Shown: positions 46,811-55,299 of the stretch, one piece after another
Layout of the letters: every line of letters begins with the position of its first letter
Position numbering within the stretch: position 1 is the first letter of the stretch
Assembly (NCBI GenBank): GCA_028279865.1
Contig: JANQMV010000050.1
Span: 1-64,000, forward strand
DNA length: 64,000 bases
From: Candidatus Altimarinota bacterium
GTDB lineage: Bacteria > Patescibacteriota > Gracilibacteria > JANQMV01
Direction: 5' to 3'
Notes under the pieces: generated by a model
Seen by the model: only the letters and a program-made list of their open reading frames with translations
The model's database searches: none
What the model was told of the DNA's origin: nothing
Made by a program: the position numbers and the translations under genes

Positions 46811-47713
46811 ATGAAAGTATACGATATTCCAAAAGACTTTAAGATCAAAGAAATTGTGCGAAATTCTTCGCAAGTGGTTACGCTTATTTTTGAAGGAACA
46901 CTTAACTCAATTCCCGGACAATTTGTCATGCTCTGGCTTCCGGAAGTTGATGAAAAACCCATTTCAATTTCTTTGGATGATCCTGAAAAAAATGAAATCC
47001 ATTTAAGTATTGCCGATATCGGTCCAGTGACACATAAGTTTTGTGAAGAAATGAAAGTTGGTGATTCTCTGGGAATGAGAGGTCCTTATGGTACTTCCTT
47101 CAGTCTTTCTGGCGAAGCAGCGCGAAGTTCAGAATCTGTAACCACAAGTTCTGATCCGGTACAACAAAGTCATGCGGTACAAGATTCCGAACAAGCCGGA
47201 ATGACGCTTCAACATGTCGCAATGATTGGAGGAGGTTGTGGTTGTGCGCCGATGCGCTACCTTGCTTATGAAGCGAGGAAAAAAGGAGTTGAAGTAGATT
47301 ATTATATTGGTGTAAGGACAAAAGATTTGGTTATGTTTGAGGAGGAAATGACGTCGATTGGTTGTAATGTTTTTGTCTCTACAGATGATGGAACGCATGG
47401 GGAAAAAGGTTTCATTACTCAACAGCTGGAGAAAAATTTAGCAGCAAAAAAAGTAGATAAAATTTATACTTGTGGTCCTGAGATGATGATGAAAGTTGTG
47501 GCGGATATTGCGCAAAAAAATGAAATTCCTGCAGAGATTTCCATGGAAAGATATATGAAGTGTGGTTTTGGTATTTGTGGGCAGTGTTGTTTGGATGACA
47601 GTGGTTTACGTCTGTGTAAAGAAGGTCCTGTTATTACGGGAGAAAGAGCACTGCAGTCAAAAGAGTTTGGAAACTATCATCGTGACAAAATGGGAATTAA
47701 GCACAGTTTTTAG
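46811..47713 (+). CDS. pyrK: Dihydroorotate dehydrogenase electron-transfer subunit with an unusual in-frame insertion
   Basis: FAD/NAD-binding [2Fe-2S] protein that passes electrons from PyrD to NAD+. FAD-domain segments IPGQFVMLWLPEVDEKPIS and GDSLGMRGPYGTSF are followed by an extra Ser/Gln-rich stretch of about 32 residues (SGEAARSSESVTTSS and on), then the NAD site VAMIGGGCGCAPMRYLA and the cluster ligands CGFGICGQCC ... LCKEGPV. The insertion is absent from typical PyrK (about 260 residues) and its DNA resembles palindromic repeat sequence. The frame is intact. Confidence 0.93.
   Translation: MKVYDIPKDFKIKEIVRNSSQVVTLIFEGTLNSIPGQFVMLWLPEVDEKPISISLDDPEKNEIHLSIADIGPVTHKFCEEMKVGDSLGMRGPYGTSFSLSGEAARSSESVTTSSDPVQQSHAVQDSEQAGMTLQHVAMIGGGCGCAPMRYLAYEARKKGVEVDYYIGVRTKDLVMFEEEMTSIGCNVFVSTDDGTHGEKGFITQQLEKNLAAKKVDKIYTCGPEMMMKVVADIAQKNEIPAEISMERYMKCGFGICGQCCLDDSGLRLCKEGPVITGERALQSKEFGNYHRDKMGIKHSF
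47110..47206 (+). repeat. Palindromic-repeat-derived insertion inside pyrK
   Basis: About 97 bases with paired motifs TTCAGAA / TTCTGA and the ends of the type AGATTCCGAACAAGCCGGAA. Sequences of this style occur as dispersed palindromes in many genomes. Here it encodes extra residues between the FAD and NAD regions of PyrK without breaking the frame. Confidence 0.55.
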
Positions 47714-47723
47714 TTTAATTGCA

Positions 47724-48176
47724 ATGGATGAGAAAGTTGATAAAATCTACAACTACTGCTTTAAGATATTAAGTTTTAAACCATATTCGGAATTTGAAAT
47801 ACGTAAAAAAATAAGAGGGCGTTTTAAGAATTTAAGAGAAAAAATCTTAAATGAGGTTTTAGAAAAATTAAAAGAATTGAAATATGTAAATGATGAAGAG
47901 TTCGCAGAAAATTATATAAATTATCGCACAAAGATTTCTCCGCGTGGTAAATTTTTGCTTAAACAGGAACTCCTGAAAAAAGGCATTGAAGGGAGTTTAA
48001 TCGAGCAAACTTTGGATAAAATTAATTTAGACGAACTTGATTTAGCAAAACAACTTGTAGAGCATAAAACAAAATCTCTCAAATCGTTTGAGCCGCAAAA
48101 GCAGAAGGAGAAACTAATGCGTTTTTTGCAAAGTCGGGGGTTTGGTTATGATGTGATTAAGGAGGTTGATTTTTAG
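47724..48176 (+). CDS. recX: Regulatory protein RecX
   Basis: All-helical RecA modulator. Starting at the ATG 10 bases after pyrK gives MDEKVDKIYNYCFKILSFKP and the typical three-helix repeats: SEFEIRKKI, LKELKYVNDEEFAENYINYR, RGKFLLKQELLKKGI and MRFLQSRGFGYDVI. 150 residues is normal. A longer start inside pyrK would add residues in the wrong style and was rejected. Confidence 0.9.
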   Translation: MDEKVDKIYNYCFKILSFKPYSEFEIRKKIRGRFKNLREKILNEVLEKLKELKYVNDEEFAENYINYRTKISPRGKFLLKQELLKKGIEGSLIEQTLDKINLDELDLAKQLVEHKTKSLKSFEPQKQKEKLMRFLQSRGFGYDVIKEVDF

Positions 48177-48230
48177 GGCTTAAAAAAACTTATTGATAAT
48201 TACATTAATTTTGCTAGAATCTCTTCGCAC

Positions 48231-48253
48231 AAAAAAGCCAGCGGCTTTTTTTT
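48231..48253 (+). terminator. Intrinsic terminator before miaB
   Basis: Nine-base stem AAAAAAGCC / GGCTTTTTT with a three-base loop (AGC) and a T tail. It is 54 bases after the recX stop. Confidence 0.8.
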
Positions 48254-48296
48254 CCTGCAAATTTAAACTTAAAATTTACAAGCTAAAAACCTGATT

Positions 48297-49646
48297 GTGT
48301 ATTACTTCCTCCAAACCCTCGGATGCCAAATGAATTACTCTGATTCAGAAAGAATCGTGACAGTGCTTTCAAAACTTGGTTATCAACCTACTTATGTTTT
48401 AAGTGAAGCTGATTTAATTATTTTTAATACCTGCTCTGTGCGCCAGAAAGCGGAAGATCGTATTTTTGGACATATTAAAACAATTGAAAAACTAAAGAAA
48501 CAGAACAAAAGTGTTAAAGTAGGCTTAACCGGCTGTATGGTTAGGGAAAGTGGATTGTGTGAAGCTTTGCCAAAAAATGAGCTTTGCAGAAAAATGAAAA
48601 TTTTGGATTTTCAGTTTAAAATTGAAGAACTGGAAAAACTACCAGATATTTTACGTAAAATTGAACACGAACGTAAAAATATTAATGTGCTTTACGATAA
48701 CAAAGATCCTGCCGATTCTTACTTTCGTATTGAGCCAAAGTATGAAAATCAGGCGCAGGGATTTATTCCCATTATGACGGGATGTGACAATTTTTGCTCA
48801 TATTGTATTGTGCCTTATGCACGCGGACGTGAAAAAAGCAGAGAAATTAAAAATGTAGTTGCAGAAGCACAAAATTTTGCCAAACAAGGAGGGCTGGAAA
48901 TTACTCTTCTAGGGCAAAATGTAAATTCATATGCTCCCCAAAATTACGATTACGAAAATGAATCCAAACCACCTTTTGTAAAATTACTGGAAGAAATTAA
49001 TAATATTAAAGGGATAGAACGAATTCGTTTCACTTCTTCTCATCCCAAGGACATGAGTGATGAACTGATTAACGCTTTAGGTAAGCTCGATAAGATCTGT
49101 AATCATATTCATTTACCGGTACAAGCCGGAGACGATCAAGTCCTTAAGTCAATGAATCGTCATTATACCGTGGATGACTATAGACTTTTAATCAAAAAAA
49201 TTCGTAGAACTGTGCCGAATATTGCAATTTCCACAGATATTATTGTCGGGTTCCCGGGAGAAACAGAAAAGCAATTTATGAATACGGTAAAATTGTTTGA
49301 AGAAGAACAATTTGATATGGCCTATATTGCTCAATTTTCACCGCGAAAAGGTACGGCGGCGGGCGATCATCTCGAAGATAATATTCCGCAGAATGAAAAA
49401 TCACGCAGATTTCATTTTTTAAATGAAGTGCTTAAGGAATCTTCTTTGGAAAAAAATAGGGCTTACTTTGGACAGACAGTGGATGTTCTGGTCGAAAAAC
49501 AGGCTAAAGGTTATGCGGAAGGTAAAACGACTTCTTTTAAAGTCGCTCAATTTAAAGCGGAACCGAGTGAGCAATTAGTAGGAAAAATTGTCCCTATGAA
49601 GGTCACAGAGACGAATGTTTGGTCTTTGCGAGGGGAAAGATTCTAA
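48297..49646 (+). CDS. miaB: tRNA-2-methylthio-N6-dimethylallyladenosine synthase MiaB
   Basis: Radical SAM enzyme that adds a methylthio group to i6A37 of tRNA. N-terminal UPF0004 domain (FLQTLGCQMNYSDSERI with further cysteines NTCSVRQKA and GLTGCMVR), radical SAM motif CDNFCSYC, and the C-terminal TRAM domain. The start is GTG; the first residues MYYFLQTLGCQ match the family. 449 residues is typical. There is no other candidate start between the upstream terminator and the GTG. Confidence 0.95.
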   Translation: MYYFLQTLGCQMNYSDSERIVTVLSKLGYQPTYVLSEADLIIFNTCSVRQKAEDRIFGHIKTIEKLKKQNKSVKVGLTGCMVRESGLCEALPKNELCRKMKILDFQFKIEELEKLPDILRKIEHERKNINVLYDNKDPADSYFRIEPKYENQAQGFIPIMTGCDNFCSYCIVPYARGREKSREIKNVVAEAQNFAKQGGLEITLLGQNVNSYAPQNYDYENESKPPFVKLLEEINNIKGIERIRFTSSHPKDMSDELINALGKLDKICNHIHLPVQAGDDQVLKSMNRHYTVDDYRLLIKKIRRTVPNIAISTDIIVGFPGETEKQFMNTVKLFEEEQFDMAYIAQFSPRKGTAAGDHLEDNIPQNEKSRRFHFLNEVLKESSLEKNRAYFGQTVDVLVEKQAKGYAEGKTTSFKVAQFKAEPSEQLVGKIVPMKVTETNVWSLRGERF

Positions 49647-49820
49647 GAAAGCGGGCTTTTTCTACACTCAGGATAAGTATATTTTTATTAAAATAGACGA
49701 AATCTCAAGGATAACATTTTTGTTATTTTCCTTTGTTTTTGTGTATAAAGTTTTGTATTTTGTATTTGCTTTAAATCTGCAGTTGTTTATTTTTAATTTA
49801 TAATTCGTCATCAAAAAATC

Positions 49821-51146
49821 ATGCCTATCAAAATTGGAATTATCGGATTTGGTTGTGTCGGAACAGGCGTTGTAAAAACACTCCTTGAAAACGAAGAGCT
49901 GATTAGCAGCCGTCTGGGCAATACCATTAAAATTGTAAAAATTTGTGATTTAGATACATCTAGTGATCGAGGGACGGGGATTGATACAAGTATTTTGACT
50001 TCTGATGTGGAAGAAGTCATCAGTAATCCTGAAATTCAGATTGTGGTTGAAATGGTCGGAGGCATTAACCCTGCCAAGGAATTTTTAATCAAAGCGCTCG
50101 AAAATGGTAAACACGTTGTGACGGCGAATAAAAAACTCTTGGCGGAAAAGGAGGGTAGTGAGCTTTTTAAACTGGCTCAAGAAAAACATTTAACTTTAAA
50201 CTTTGAGGCTGCTGTGGGGGGCGCAATTCCAATTATCCGTACAATTAAAGAAAGTTTTGCTTCAGAAAAAATTGAAGAGGTCTATGGAATTTTAAACGGA
50301 ACAACCAACTACATTGTGAGCAAATTGGAAAAAGGAGGAGCTTCTTTTCAAGAGGTTTTGAAAGAGGCGCAAGCGGCCGGTTTTGCAGAGGCGGATCCGA
50401 CTGCGGATGTGGAAGGTTTTGATGCAGCACACAAGATTAAATTGATTGCCCAGCTTGCTTTTGGGATTGATTTTGATTTTGAAGAAATTTATATCAAGGG
50501 AATTTCTCAATTAACCGAATCTGATTTTGCTTTTGCTAAAATGATGGATTACAAGGTCAAACTCCTTGCTTTTGCTGTTAATCACAATGGTGAGTTTGAT
50601 ATCCGTGTCGAGCCGGTTTTACTAAAAAAGAAAACAGAACTTGCTAATATTCGAGGAGTGACAAATGCTGTCTTAATTCGTGGAACCGGGATGAAAGAGA
50701 TTTTATTAACAGGTCCAGGAGCAGGTGAAATGCCGACGGCTTCTGCTGTGGTAGGAGATATCATTGAAATTGCGCGGAACTTAATTATTGAAAAAAAGGC
50801 GAATGTTCCCGCACTTGGTTATCAAAATGAAAAAATTAGAAAAGTTGATTTAACAAAATTAAAAACATTAAAAAGCAAATATTATGTGCGTACGGAGGTT
50901 GCTGATCAGCCGGGAGTTTTGGCAAAAATGAGTCAAATTTTAGCAGACTTGGATATTAGTATTAATGCAGTAGTGCAAAATCCGACAACGGAAAAAGTGA
51001 TTCCGGTAATGCTCACAATCCATCCGACCAGTCGAGAAAATATTAGCAAAGCGGCGGCAAAGATTAGTGAACTTGATTTTGTAAAAAGCAAAACATTTGT
51101 AATGCCGATTGAGGATGAAATTGAAACTGATCCTTCGGAATGATAA
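49821..51146 (+). CDS. hom: Homoserine dehydrogenase with ACT domain, ending TGA-TAA
   Basis: Makes homoserine for Thr/Met. NAD-binding motif GIIGFGCVGTGVVKTLLEN, substrate segments ANKKLLAEK, FEAAVGGAIPIIRTIKES and ILNGTTNYIVSKLEKGG, and an ACT regulatory domain at the end (YYVRTEVADQPGVLAKMSQI). The last coding triplets are GAA, then TGA, then TAA, so code 25 adds one Gly. It has no other TGA. Its placement between miaB and a glycosyltransferase gives no pathway neighbours. Confidence 0.95.
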
Positions 51147-51171
51147 ATTATAGATTATACCAAAAGAAATT

Positions 51172-51286
51172 GTCATTCTGAGGAGGAAGTATGACGACGA
51201 AGAATCTCTTGTTAATTGTAGAAGAAGGTGAGGTTTGTAGTGAGAGATCCTTCACTGCTCCCGCAAACGGGATTCGTTCAGGATGA
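51172..51286. repeat. Dispersed palindromic repeat, copy 2
   Basis: Begins GTCATTCTGA and ends with the same 45 bases as copy 1 (ftsK side), about 9 kb away. The shared part also includes GACGAAGAATCTCTTGT. The middle differs between the copies. Confidence 0.8.
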
Positions 51287-51321
51287 AAAACATCTCTAAA
51301 ATCTAAGAACTAAACTCTAAT

Positions 51322-52419
51322 TTGAAGACCGCAATTATTGCAGATTGGCTGACGAATTATGCAGGAGCTGAAAATGTGATTTCGGCTTTTTATCGTCTGT
51401 ATCCGGAGAGTAAAATTTTTACTACTCTTTTTAATGCGGAGAAAATGAAGGATTTGGCGGGGGCTGACGTGGAGACTTCTTATATTCAGAAAATTCCGGG
51501 TGCCAAAAATCATCATCCCTGGTTTTTGTCTTTGATGCCACTTGCGGTTGAGTCTTTTGACCTGTCGAAATATAACGTGGTTTTATCCAGTTCTCATTCG
51601 ATTGCGAAGGGCGTGATTACCAAACCCGAGACAATGCATGTGTGTTACTGCCATACGCCGATGCGTTATGCGTGGGATGATTTTCATAAATACATTCGTG
51701 AATCAAATTTTCCGTGGTTGATTAAGAAAATGATTCCCAAGCAAATCTCAAAAATTCGTCTTTGGGATAGGTTGAGCGCTGATCGTGTGGATTATTTTAT
51801 TGCAAATTCAAGTTATGTTGCTCAGAGAATCAAGAAGTATTATCAACGAAATGCTGAGGTGATTTATCCTCCGGTTGATACGGAGAGGTTTCATGCCGTT
51901 GAAAATCCGGCTGAAGATTATTATTTGGCAGTCGGGCGTTTGATTCCTTACAAAAAATTCGACTTGCTTGTGGAAACTTTTAACCAAAATGGTAAAAAAT
52001 TAAAAATTGCGGGAACTGGTTCTGAGATGAAAAAACTTAAGGCGATAGCGAAGGATAATGTTGAATTTTTAGGATTTGTTCCGGATGAAGAGTTGAAAAA
52101 ATTATATGCGAATTGTAAGGCATTTTTATTTCCGCAAATTGAAGATGCGGGGATTGCTCCTCTTGAAGCAATGGCGTCGGGGCGTCCGGTGATTGCTTTG
52201 AAAGCTGGAGGTGTGGTGGATGTTTTGCGAGAAGGAAAGACGGGCGTGTTTTTTAAGGAGCAAAGTGTTGAATCTCTAGATGAGGCTGTTTCAAAATTTG
52301 AAAAGCAGAAATTTGATTCTGCACAAATTCGAAAACATGCGCTTAAGTTTAGTACGCAAGAATTTCAGAAGAAGATTGATCGATTTGTGAAACAGAAGTA
52401 TGAAGCTTGGAACAAGTAG
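51322..52419 (+). CDS. Family 4 glycosyltransferase
   Basis: GT-B enzyme using a nucleotide sugar. It opens KTAIIADWLTNYAGAENVIS (nucleotide/acceptor loop) and has VNYPPVDTERF-like IYPPVDTERF, VGRLIPYKKFDLLVETF, and the donor-binding EDAGIAPLEAMASGRPVIAL. At 365 residues it is a usual size. The start is TTG (the next ATG is 40 residues on and inside the fold). It is likely for cell-envelope polysaccharide. Confidence 0.9.
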   Translation: MKTAIIADWLTNYAGAENVISAFYRLYPESKIFTTLFNAEKMKDLAGADVETSYIQKIPGAKNHHPWFLSLMPLAVESFDLSKYNVVLSSSHSIAKGVITKPETMHVCYCHTPMRYAWDDFHKYIRESNFPWLIKKMIPKQISKIRLWDRLSADRVDYFIANSSYVAQRIKKYYQRNAEVIYPPVDTERFHAVENPAEDYYLAVGRLIPYKKFDLLVETFNQNGKKLKIAGTGSEMKKLKAIAKDNVEFLGFVPDEELKKLYANCKAFLFPQIEDAGIAPLEAMASGRPVIALKAGGVVDVLREGKTGVFFKEQSVESLDEAVSKFEKQKFDSAQIRKHALKFSTQEFQKKIDRFVKQKYEAWNK

Positions 52420-52429
52420 GCTTTTGCTA

Positions 52430-52595
52430 ACCGTCATCCTAAGCGAAATTTGCGTAGTCGAAGGATCTTTCGAAGGGATTAATTTTCATAAAACCGAATT
52501 TAAAAACTGAGATTGTTTTTTGATTTAGGTAAAGCTATATCCTTCGACTAAACAATTTGGATTAAATCAAAATTAGTTCCGCTCAGGATGACGGT
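52430..52595. repeat. Palindromic element with 11-bp perfect terminal inverted repeats
   Basis: The ends ACCGTCATCCT and AGGATGACGGT are perfect inverted repeats, and a second inner pair (TAGTCGAAGGAT / ATCCTTCGACTA) nests within. The 166-base element between two genes carries no gene. It belongs to the same style as copies 1 and 2 but has different sequence. Confidence 0.7.
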
Positions 52596-52640
52596 AGGTG
52601 GTTTTTAATGTAGGATGTAAGCGAAAAATATCTATTTACT

Positions 52641-53627
52641 ATGAATATAAAGGATCTTGGCGGCGAGTTTGGATTAATTGAGAATTTGACTCAAGATTTT
52701 TCACAGTTTGACCAAAAAATCAAAAAAGGAATTGGTGACGACTGTGCGGTGATTGACCTAGGGGAACGGTATCAGCTTATTTCCAGTGACACCTTGGTGT
52801 CGAATGATCATTTTAACTTAAATTGGTCTACACCGGAACAAGTTGGCATGAAGGCTGTGGAGGTGAATGTGAGTGATATCATTGCCTGTGGAGGAACGCC
52901 AAAAAGTATTTTGGTCTCCTTGGTTTTAACCAGGGATTTGGATGCAGAAATTATCCAAGGAATTTATCGAGGAATTAAAAAAAAGTGTGATAAATATGAA
53001 ATTGATTTGATTGGCGGGGATACGACGCATGGGAAGGAGTTGGTGATTAATGTGACAATTTTAGGGGTAGGGGCGTATGGCAATACGTCCCTACGTTCGG
53101 ATGCAAAAGTGGGAGATTTAATTTGTGTGACTGGTGATTTGGGGGGATCGACAGCAGGGCTTGAATATTTGCGTAAGTTTAAAGATGTAGAAAAATTGAA
53201 AGTGAAATTTCCGTATTTATACAAACGTCATTTAGAACCAGTTGCCCGTAGGGGCGTATTGCAATGCGTCTCTACGGCGGCAAATGCGATGATTGATGTA
53301 TCAGACGGACTTGCTTCGGAGGTGCGGCATATTTGTAAAGAGAGCGAATGCGGAGCAGAGGTAGATTTCTCCAAAATTCCTTTGCATATGGAGACAAAAC
53401 TTTGTGCTCAAAAATTGGGACAAAGTGCGGAAGATTGGGCGCTATCTGGAGGAGAAGATTTTGAACTGGTTTTTACTGTTTCATTGGAAAATTACGAAAA
53501 ATTTGATACAGGATTCAAAGAAAAAATAACTGTTGTTGGAAAGATTTTGGGAGGAAATGGAGGTGTTTGGCTTTTGAAGAATGGGATGAGGGAAGAGTTA
53601 AAAGGTGGTTATGATCATTTTAGTTAG
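52641..53627 (+). CDS. thiL: Thiamine-monophosphate kinase
   Basis: AIR-synthase-like fold that makes thiamine diphosphate. It begins GGEFGLIENLTQDF, with GIGDDCAVIDLG, SDTLVSNDHFNLNW, EVNVSDIIACGGTPKSILVS, KKCDKYEIDLIGGDTTHGKE and DVSDGLASEVRHICKESECG. At 328 residues it has normal length. Two segments of the coding DNA are near-palindromes (see the repeats), yet total length is conserved. It supplies the cofactor used by transketolase, also encoded in this window. Confidence 0.93.
   Translation: MNIKDLGGEFGLIENLTQDFSQFDQKIKKGIGDDCAVIDLGERYQLISSDTLVSNDHFNLNWSTPEQVGMKAVEVNVSDIIACGGTPKSILVSLVLTRDLDAEIIQGIYRGIKKKCDKYEIDLIGGDTTHGKELVINVTILGVGAYGNTSLRSDAKVGDLICVTGDLGGSTAGLEYLRKFKDVEKLKVKFPYLYKRHLEPVARRGVLQCVSTAANAMIDVSDGLASEVRHICKESECGAEVDFSKIPLHMETKLCAQKLGQSAEDWALSGGEDFELVFTVSLENYEKFDTGFKEKITVVGKILGGNGGVWLLKNGMREELKGGYDHFS
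53067..53094 (+). repeat. 28-base near-palindrome inside thiL, copy 1
   Basis: Begins GTAGGGGCGTAT and ends ATACGTCCCTAC, so each half nearly matches the reverse complement of the other. It encodes VGAYGNTSLR in one frame. Confidence 0.7.
53248..53275 (+). repeat. 28-base near-palindrome inside thiL, copy 2
   Basis: Begins GTAGGGGCGTAT and ends ATGCGTCTCTAC. It shares most bases with the copy 181 bases upstream but is read in a different frame, giving RRGVLQCVST. Confidence 0.7.
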
Positions 53628-53641
53628 GAAATGAGCAGATA

Positions 53642-54096
53642 TGTCATTTCGACTGAAGCACCGCTCAAATTAATTTTAAAAAGCGCGGTGCGAAATGGAG
53701 AAATCTCTTAATTTAAAGTTATGCAAAAAAAATCATATCTACCACGTTTATATAATGGCAAGTACGACAGGGACCTTATAGATTGGTGTTACCAGTAATT
53801 TAATTGATAGAGTTCAAAAGCATAAAACAGGTTATTTTGAAGGGTTCTCAATTTAGCTTATTATGAAGAGACTAATGATGTTAAGGTTGCAATTGCAAGG
53901 GAAAAACAGTTAAAAAAATGGAATAGGAAAAAGAAAGAAGCTTTAATAAAAACCATGAATTCTCATTGGAGGGATTTATCAGATGATATCTTGAATTAAA
54001 GGGATCTCTCCGCTGCGTTTAGGTTAAAGTTCAAGGAAAACACTAATTTGTTTTTTCTGCTAAAAAGAGGATAAAATCACTTCGGTCGAAATGACA
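53642..54096. mobile_element. Palindromic element with 17-bp inverted ends around a decayed GIY-YIG gene
   Basis: The ends TGTCATTTCGACTGAAG and CTTCGGTCGAAATGACA match as inverted repeats in 16 of 17 positions. Between them lie a decayed GIY-YIG endonuclease gene and further repeat-like sequence (GAAATGGAGAAATCTCTT). Single-domain GIY-YIG genes flanked by such repeats recur in other genomes, and nuclease-linked spread is plausible. It fills the 487-base gap between thiL and the fur-like gene. Confidence 0.6.
53721..53999 (+). pseudogene. GIY-YIG endonuclease family gene, broken
   Basis: Pieces of the family are readable in three segments: HIYHVYIMASTTGTL, then IGVTSNLIDRVQKHKTGYFE, then LAYYEETNDVKVAIAREKQL and KKWNRKKKEALIKT. 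The breaks are a single extra A in a run after ATGC, a TAG in place of a Tyr codon in TLYIGVT, and a missing base near 53850. The intact protein would have been about 90 residues, a UPF0213-like single-domain nuclease. Confidence 0.8.
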
Positions 54097-54114
54097 TTTT
54101 TCGTTACTTTGCAG

Positions 54115-54459
54115 CTACACAAACTCTCCATAAATATTGATATCCAAATCCTCAACCTTGAAGTCTCTTGGAATTTGATTGAGGACGTTTTCGGAAAAAG
54201 GAATATCTGTGATTGTGTTGGATTTACGGCAGATTAAGTGTGCATGAGGCTTTACCTTGCCTTCATAAACAAATTTATTACCCGCTCCGGCAATTTTTTT
54301 TAATCTTCTCTCTTTGACAAGTTCTTCCACATTTCGATAAACCGTCGAACGTCCGGCTTGCGGGTATTTTTGATGAATGTATTCGAAAATATCATCAACG
54401 GTAAAATGCTGATTAAGACAGTATTTAGCGATTTCATCTTTGTAAAAATGCTTTTTCAT
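54115..54459 (-). CDS. Fur/PerR-family metalloregulator
   Basis: Winged-helix repressor (FTVDDIFEYIHQKYPQAGRS, TVYRNVEELVKERRLKKI) with part of the regulatory metal site (HAHLICRKS). At 114 residues it is shorter than usual (about 140) and lacks the second structural-zinc CxxC; the first pair is reduced to CRKS. It is divergent from a peroxiredoxin gene, with two operator-like palindromes between the two starts, so it most likely controls both. A PerR-type peroxide sensor fits the context better than iron control, but the residues do not decide this. Confidence 0.85.
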   Translation of the reverse strand: MKKHFYKDEIAKYCLNQHFTVDDIFEYIHQKYPQAGRSTVYRNVEELVKERRLKKIAGAGNKFVYEGKVKPHAHLICRKSNTITDIPFSENVLNQIPRDFKVEDLDINIYGEFV

Positions 54460-54520
54460 GGCTCTAGGGGGACTTGCAAAATGATTTTAAACATATTTAA
54501 ATTTTTTTAGCAAGCTAAAA

Positions 54521-54537
54521 CAAGAATTATTCTCATT
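54521..54537 (-). promoter_or_regulatory. Fur/PerR-type operator near the regulator gene
   Basis: On the minus strand AATGAGAATAATTCTTG, a 7-1-7-like inverted repeat, lies about 62 bases upstream of the regulator start. Confidence 0.65.
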
Positions 54538-54542
54538 TCGTC

Positions 54543-54570
54543 TTGACCTAGTTATTTTTGTATTTATAAT
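54543..54570 (+). promoter_or_regulatory. Promoter of the peroxiredoxin gene
   Basis: TTGACC, a 16-base spacer and a consensus TATAAT. The -10 hexamer overlaps the operator to its right, so a bound repressor would block RNA polymerase. Confidence 0.75.
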
Positions 54571-54588
54571 GAGAATGATTCTTATTAT
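54566..54588 (+). promoter_or_regulatory. Fur/PerR-type operator on the peroxiredoxin promoter
   Basis: ATAATGAGAAT-G-ATTCTTATTAT: an 11-base arm with one mismatch around a central G, starting within the -10 box and ending 18 bases before the start codon. Confidence 0.75.
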
Positions 54589-54606
54589 AATTTAATTTAA
54601 AAAACT

Positions 54607-55266
54607 ATGAACGACTGTGAAACAAAAGTGTCAATTCCTTTGATCGGGCAAGATGCACCGTCTTTTACGGCTGCATCAACACAAGGGGAAGTAAGTTTTC
54701 CTGAAAATTACCAAGGAAAGTGGGTAGTTCTCTTCTCTCATCCGGCAGATTTTACTCCGGTTTGTACTACTGAATTTATGGGGTTTCAAGATAAATATGC
54801 TGAATTTCAAGCAATTAACACTGAATTGGTTGGCTATTCGGTGGACGGAGTACATTCTCATATTGAATGGGTGCGTAATATTAAAAAGAACTTTGATGTT
54901 GATATTGAATTTCCGATTGTCGCCGGTCAAGAAATTGCACATAAATATGGAATGCTACATGACGTAGATTCTACACATACGGTACGCGCTGTGTTTGTGA
55001 TTAATCCGGAAGGAAAAATTGCGGCTTTGATGTATTATCCACTTTCAAATGGTCGTAGTATTGAGGAAATTCTACGCTTAGTAAAAGGTTTACAAAAGAC
55101 GATGAATGATGGAGTTGCTACTCCGGAAAATTGGCCAAATAATAAACGTCTGGCTTCAGATGTAATTATTCCGCCGGCTGAGTCTATGGAAAATGCTGCT
55201 GCGAATGAAGCAAATGCTGATTACAATTGTTATGACTGGTATCTTTGTACGAAAAAAGATGCTTAG
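54607..55266 (+). CDS. Peroxiredoxin (Prx6-like)
   Basis: Thiol peroxidase that removes peroxides. The peroxidatic site is PADFTPVCTTEFMGFQDKYA, with Cys at about residue 49. The C-terminal region has the Prx6-type segment DVIIPPAESMENAA and the tail NYNCYDWYLCTKKDA, which adds possible resolving cysteines. At 219 residues it is a normal size. It is under the operator/promoter pair to the left and is followed by a strong terminator. Confidence 0.94.
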   Translation: MNDCETKVSIPLIGQDAPSFTAASTQGEVSFPENYQGKWVVLFSHPADFTPVCTTEFMGFQDKYAEFQAINTELVGYSVDGVHSHIEWVRNIKKNFDVDIEFPIVAGQEIAHKYGMLHDVDSTHTVRAVFVINPEGKIAALMYYPLSNGRSIEEILRLVKGLQKTMNDGVATPENWPNNKRLASDVIIPPAESMENAAANEANADYNCYDWYLCTKKDA

Positions 55267-55299
55267 TTTTTGTAAGTCCGTTTGAGTAAAGTACTTAAT

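Noticed and set aside
47562-47723. Longer N-terminus of RecX
   Set aside because: It would lie in another frame of pyrK. The protein family begins near the ATG at 47724.
52641-53627. Selenophosphate synthetase (SelD)
   Set aside because: The fold is shared, but the DVSDGL and GIGDDCAV motifs and length are those of ThiL, and the SelD N-terminal Cys/Sec-Gly-Cys motif is absent.
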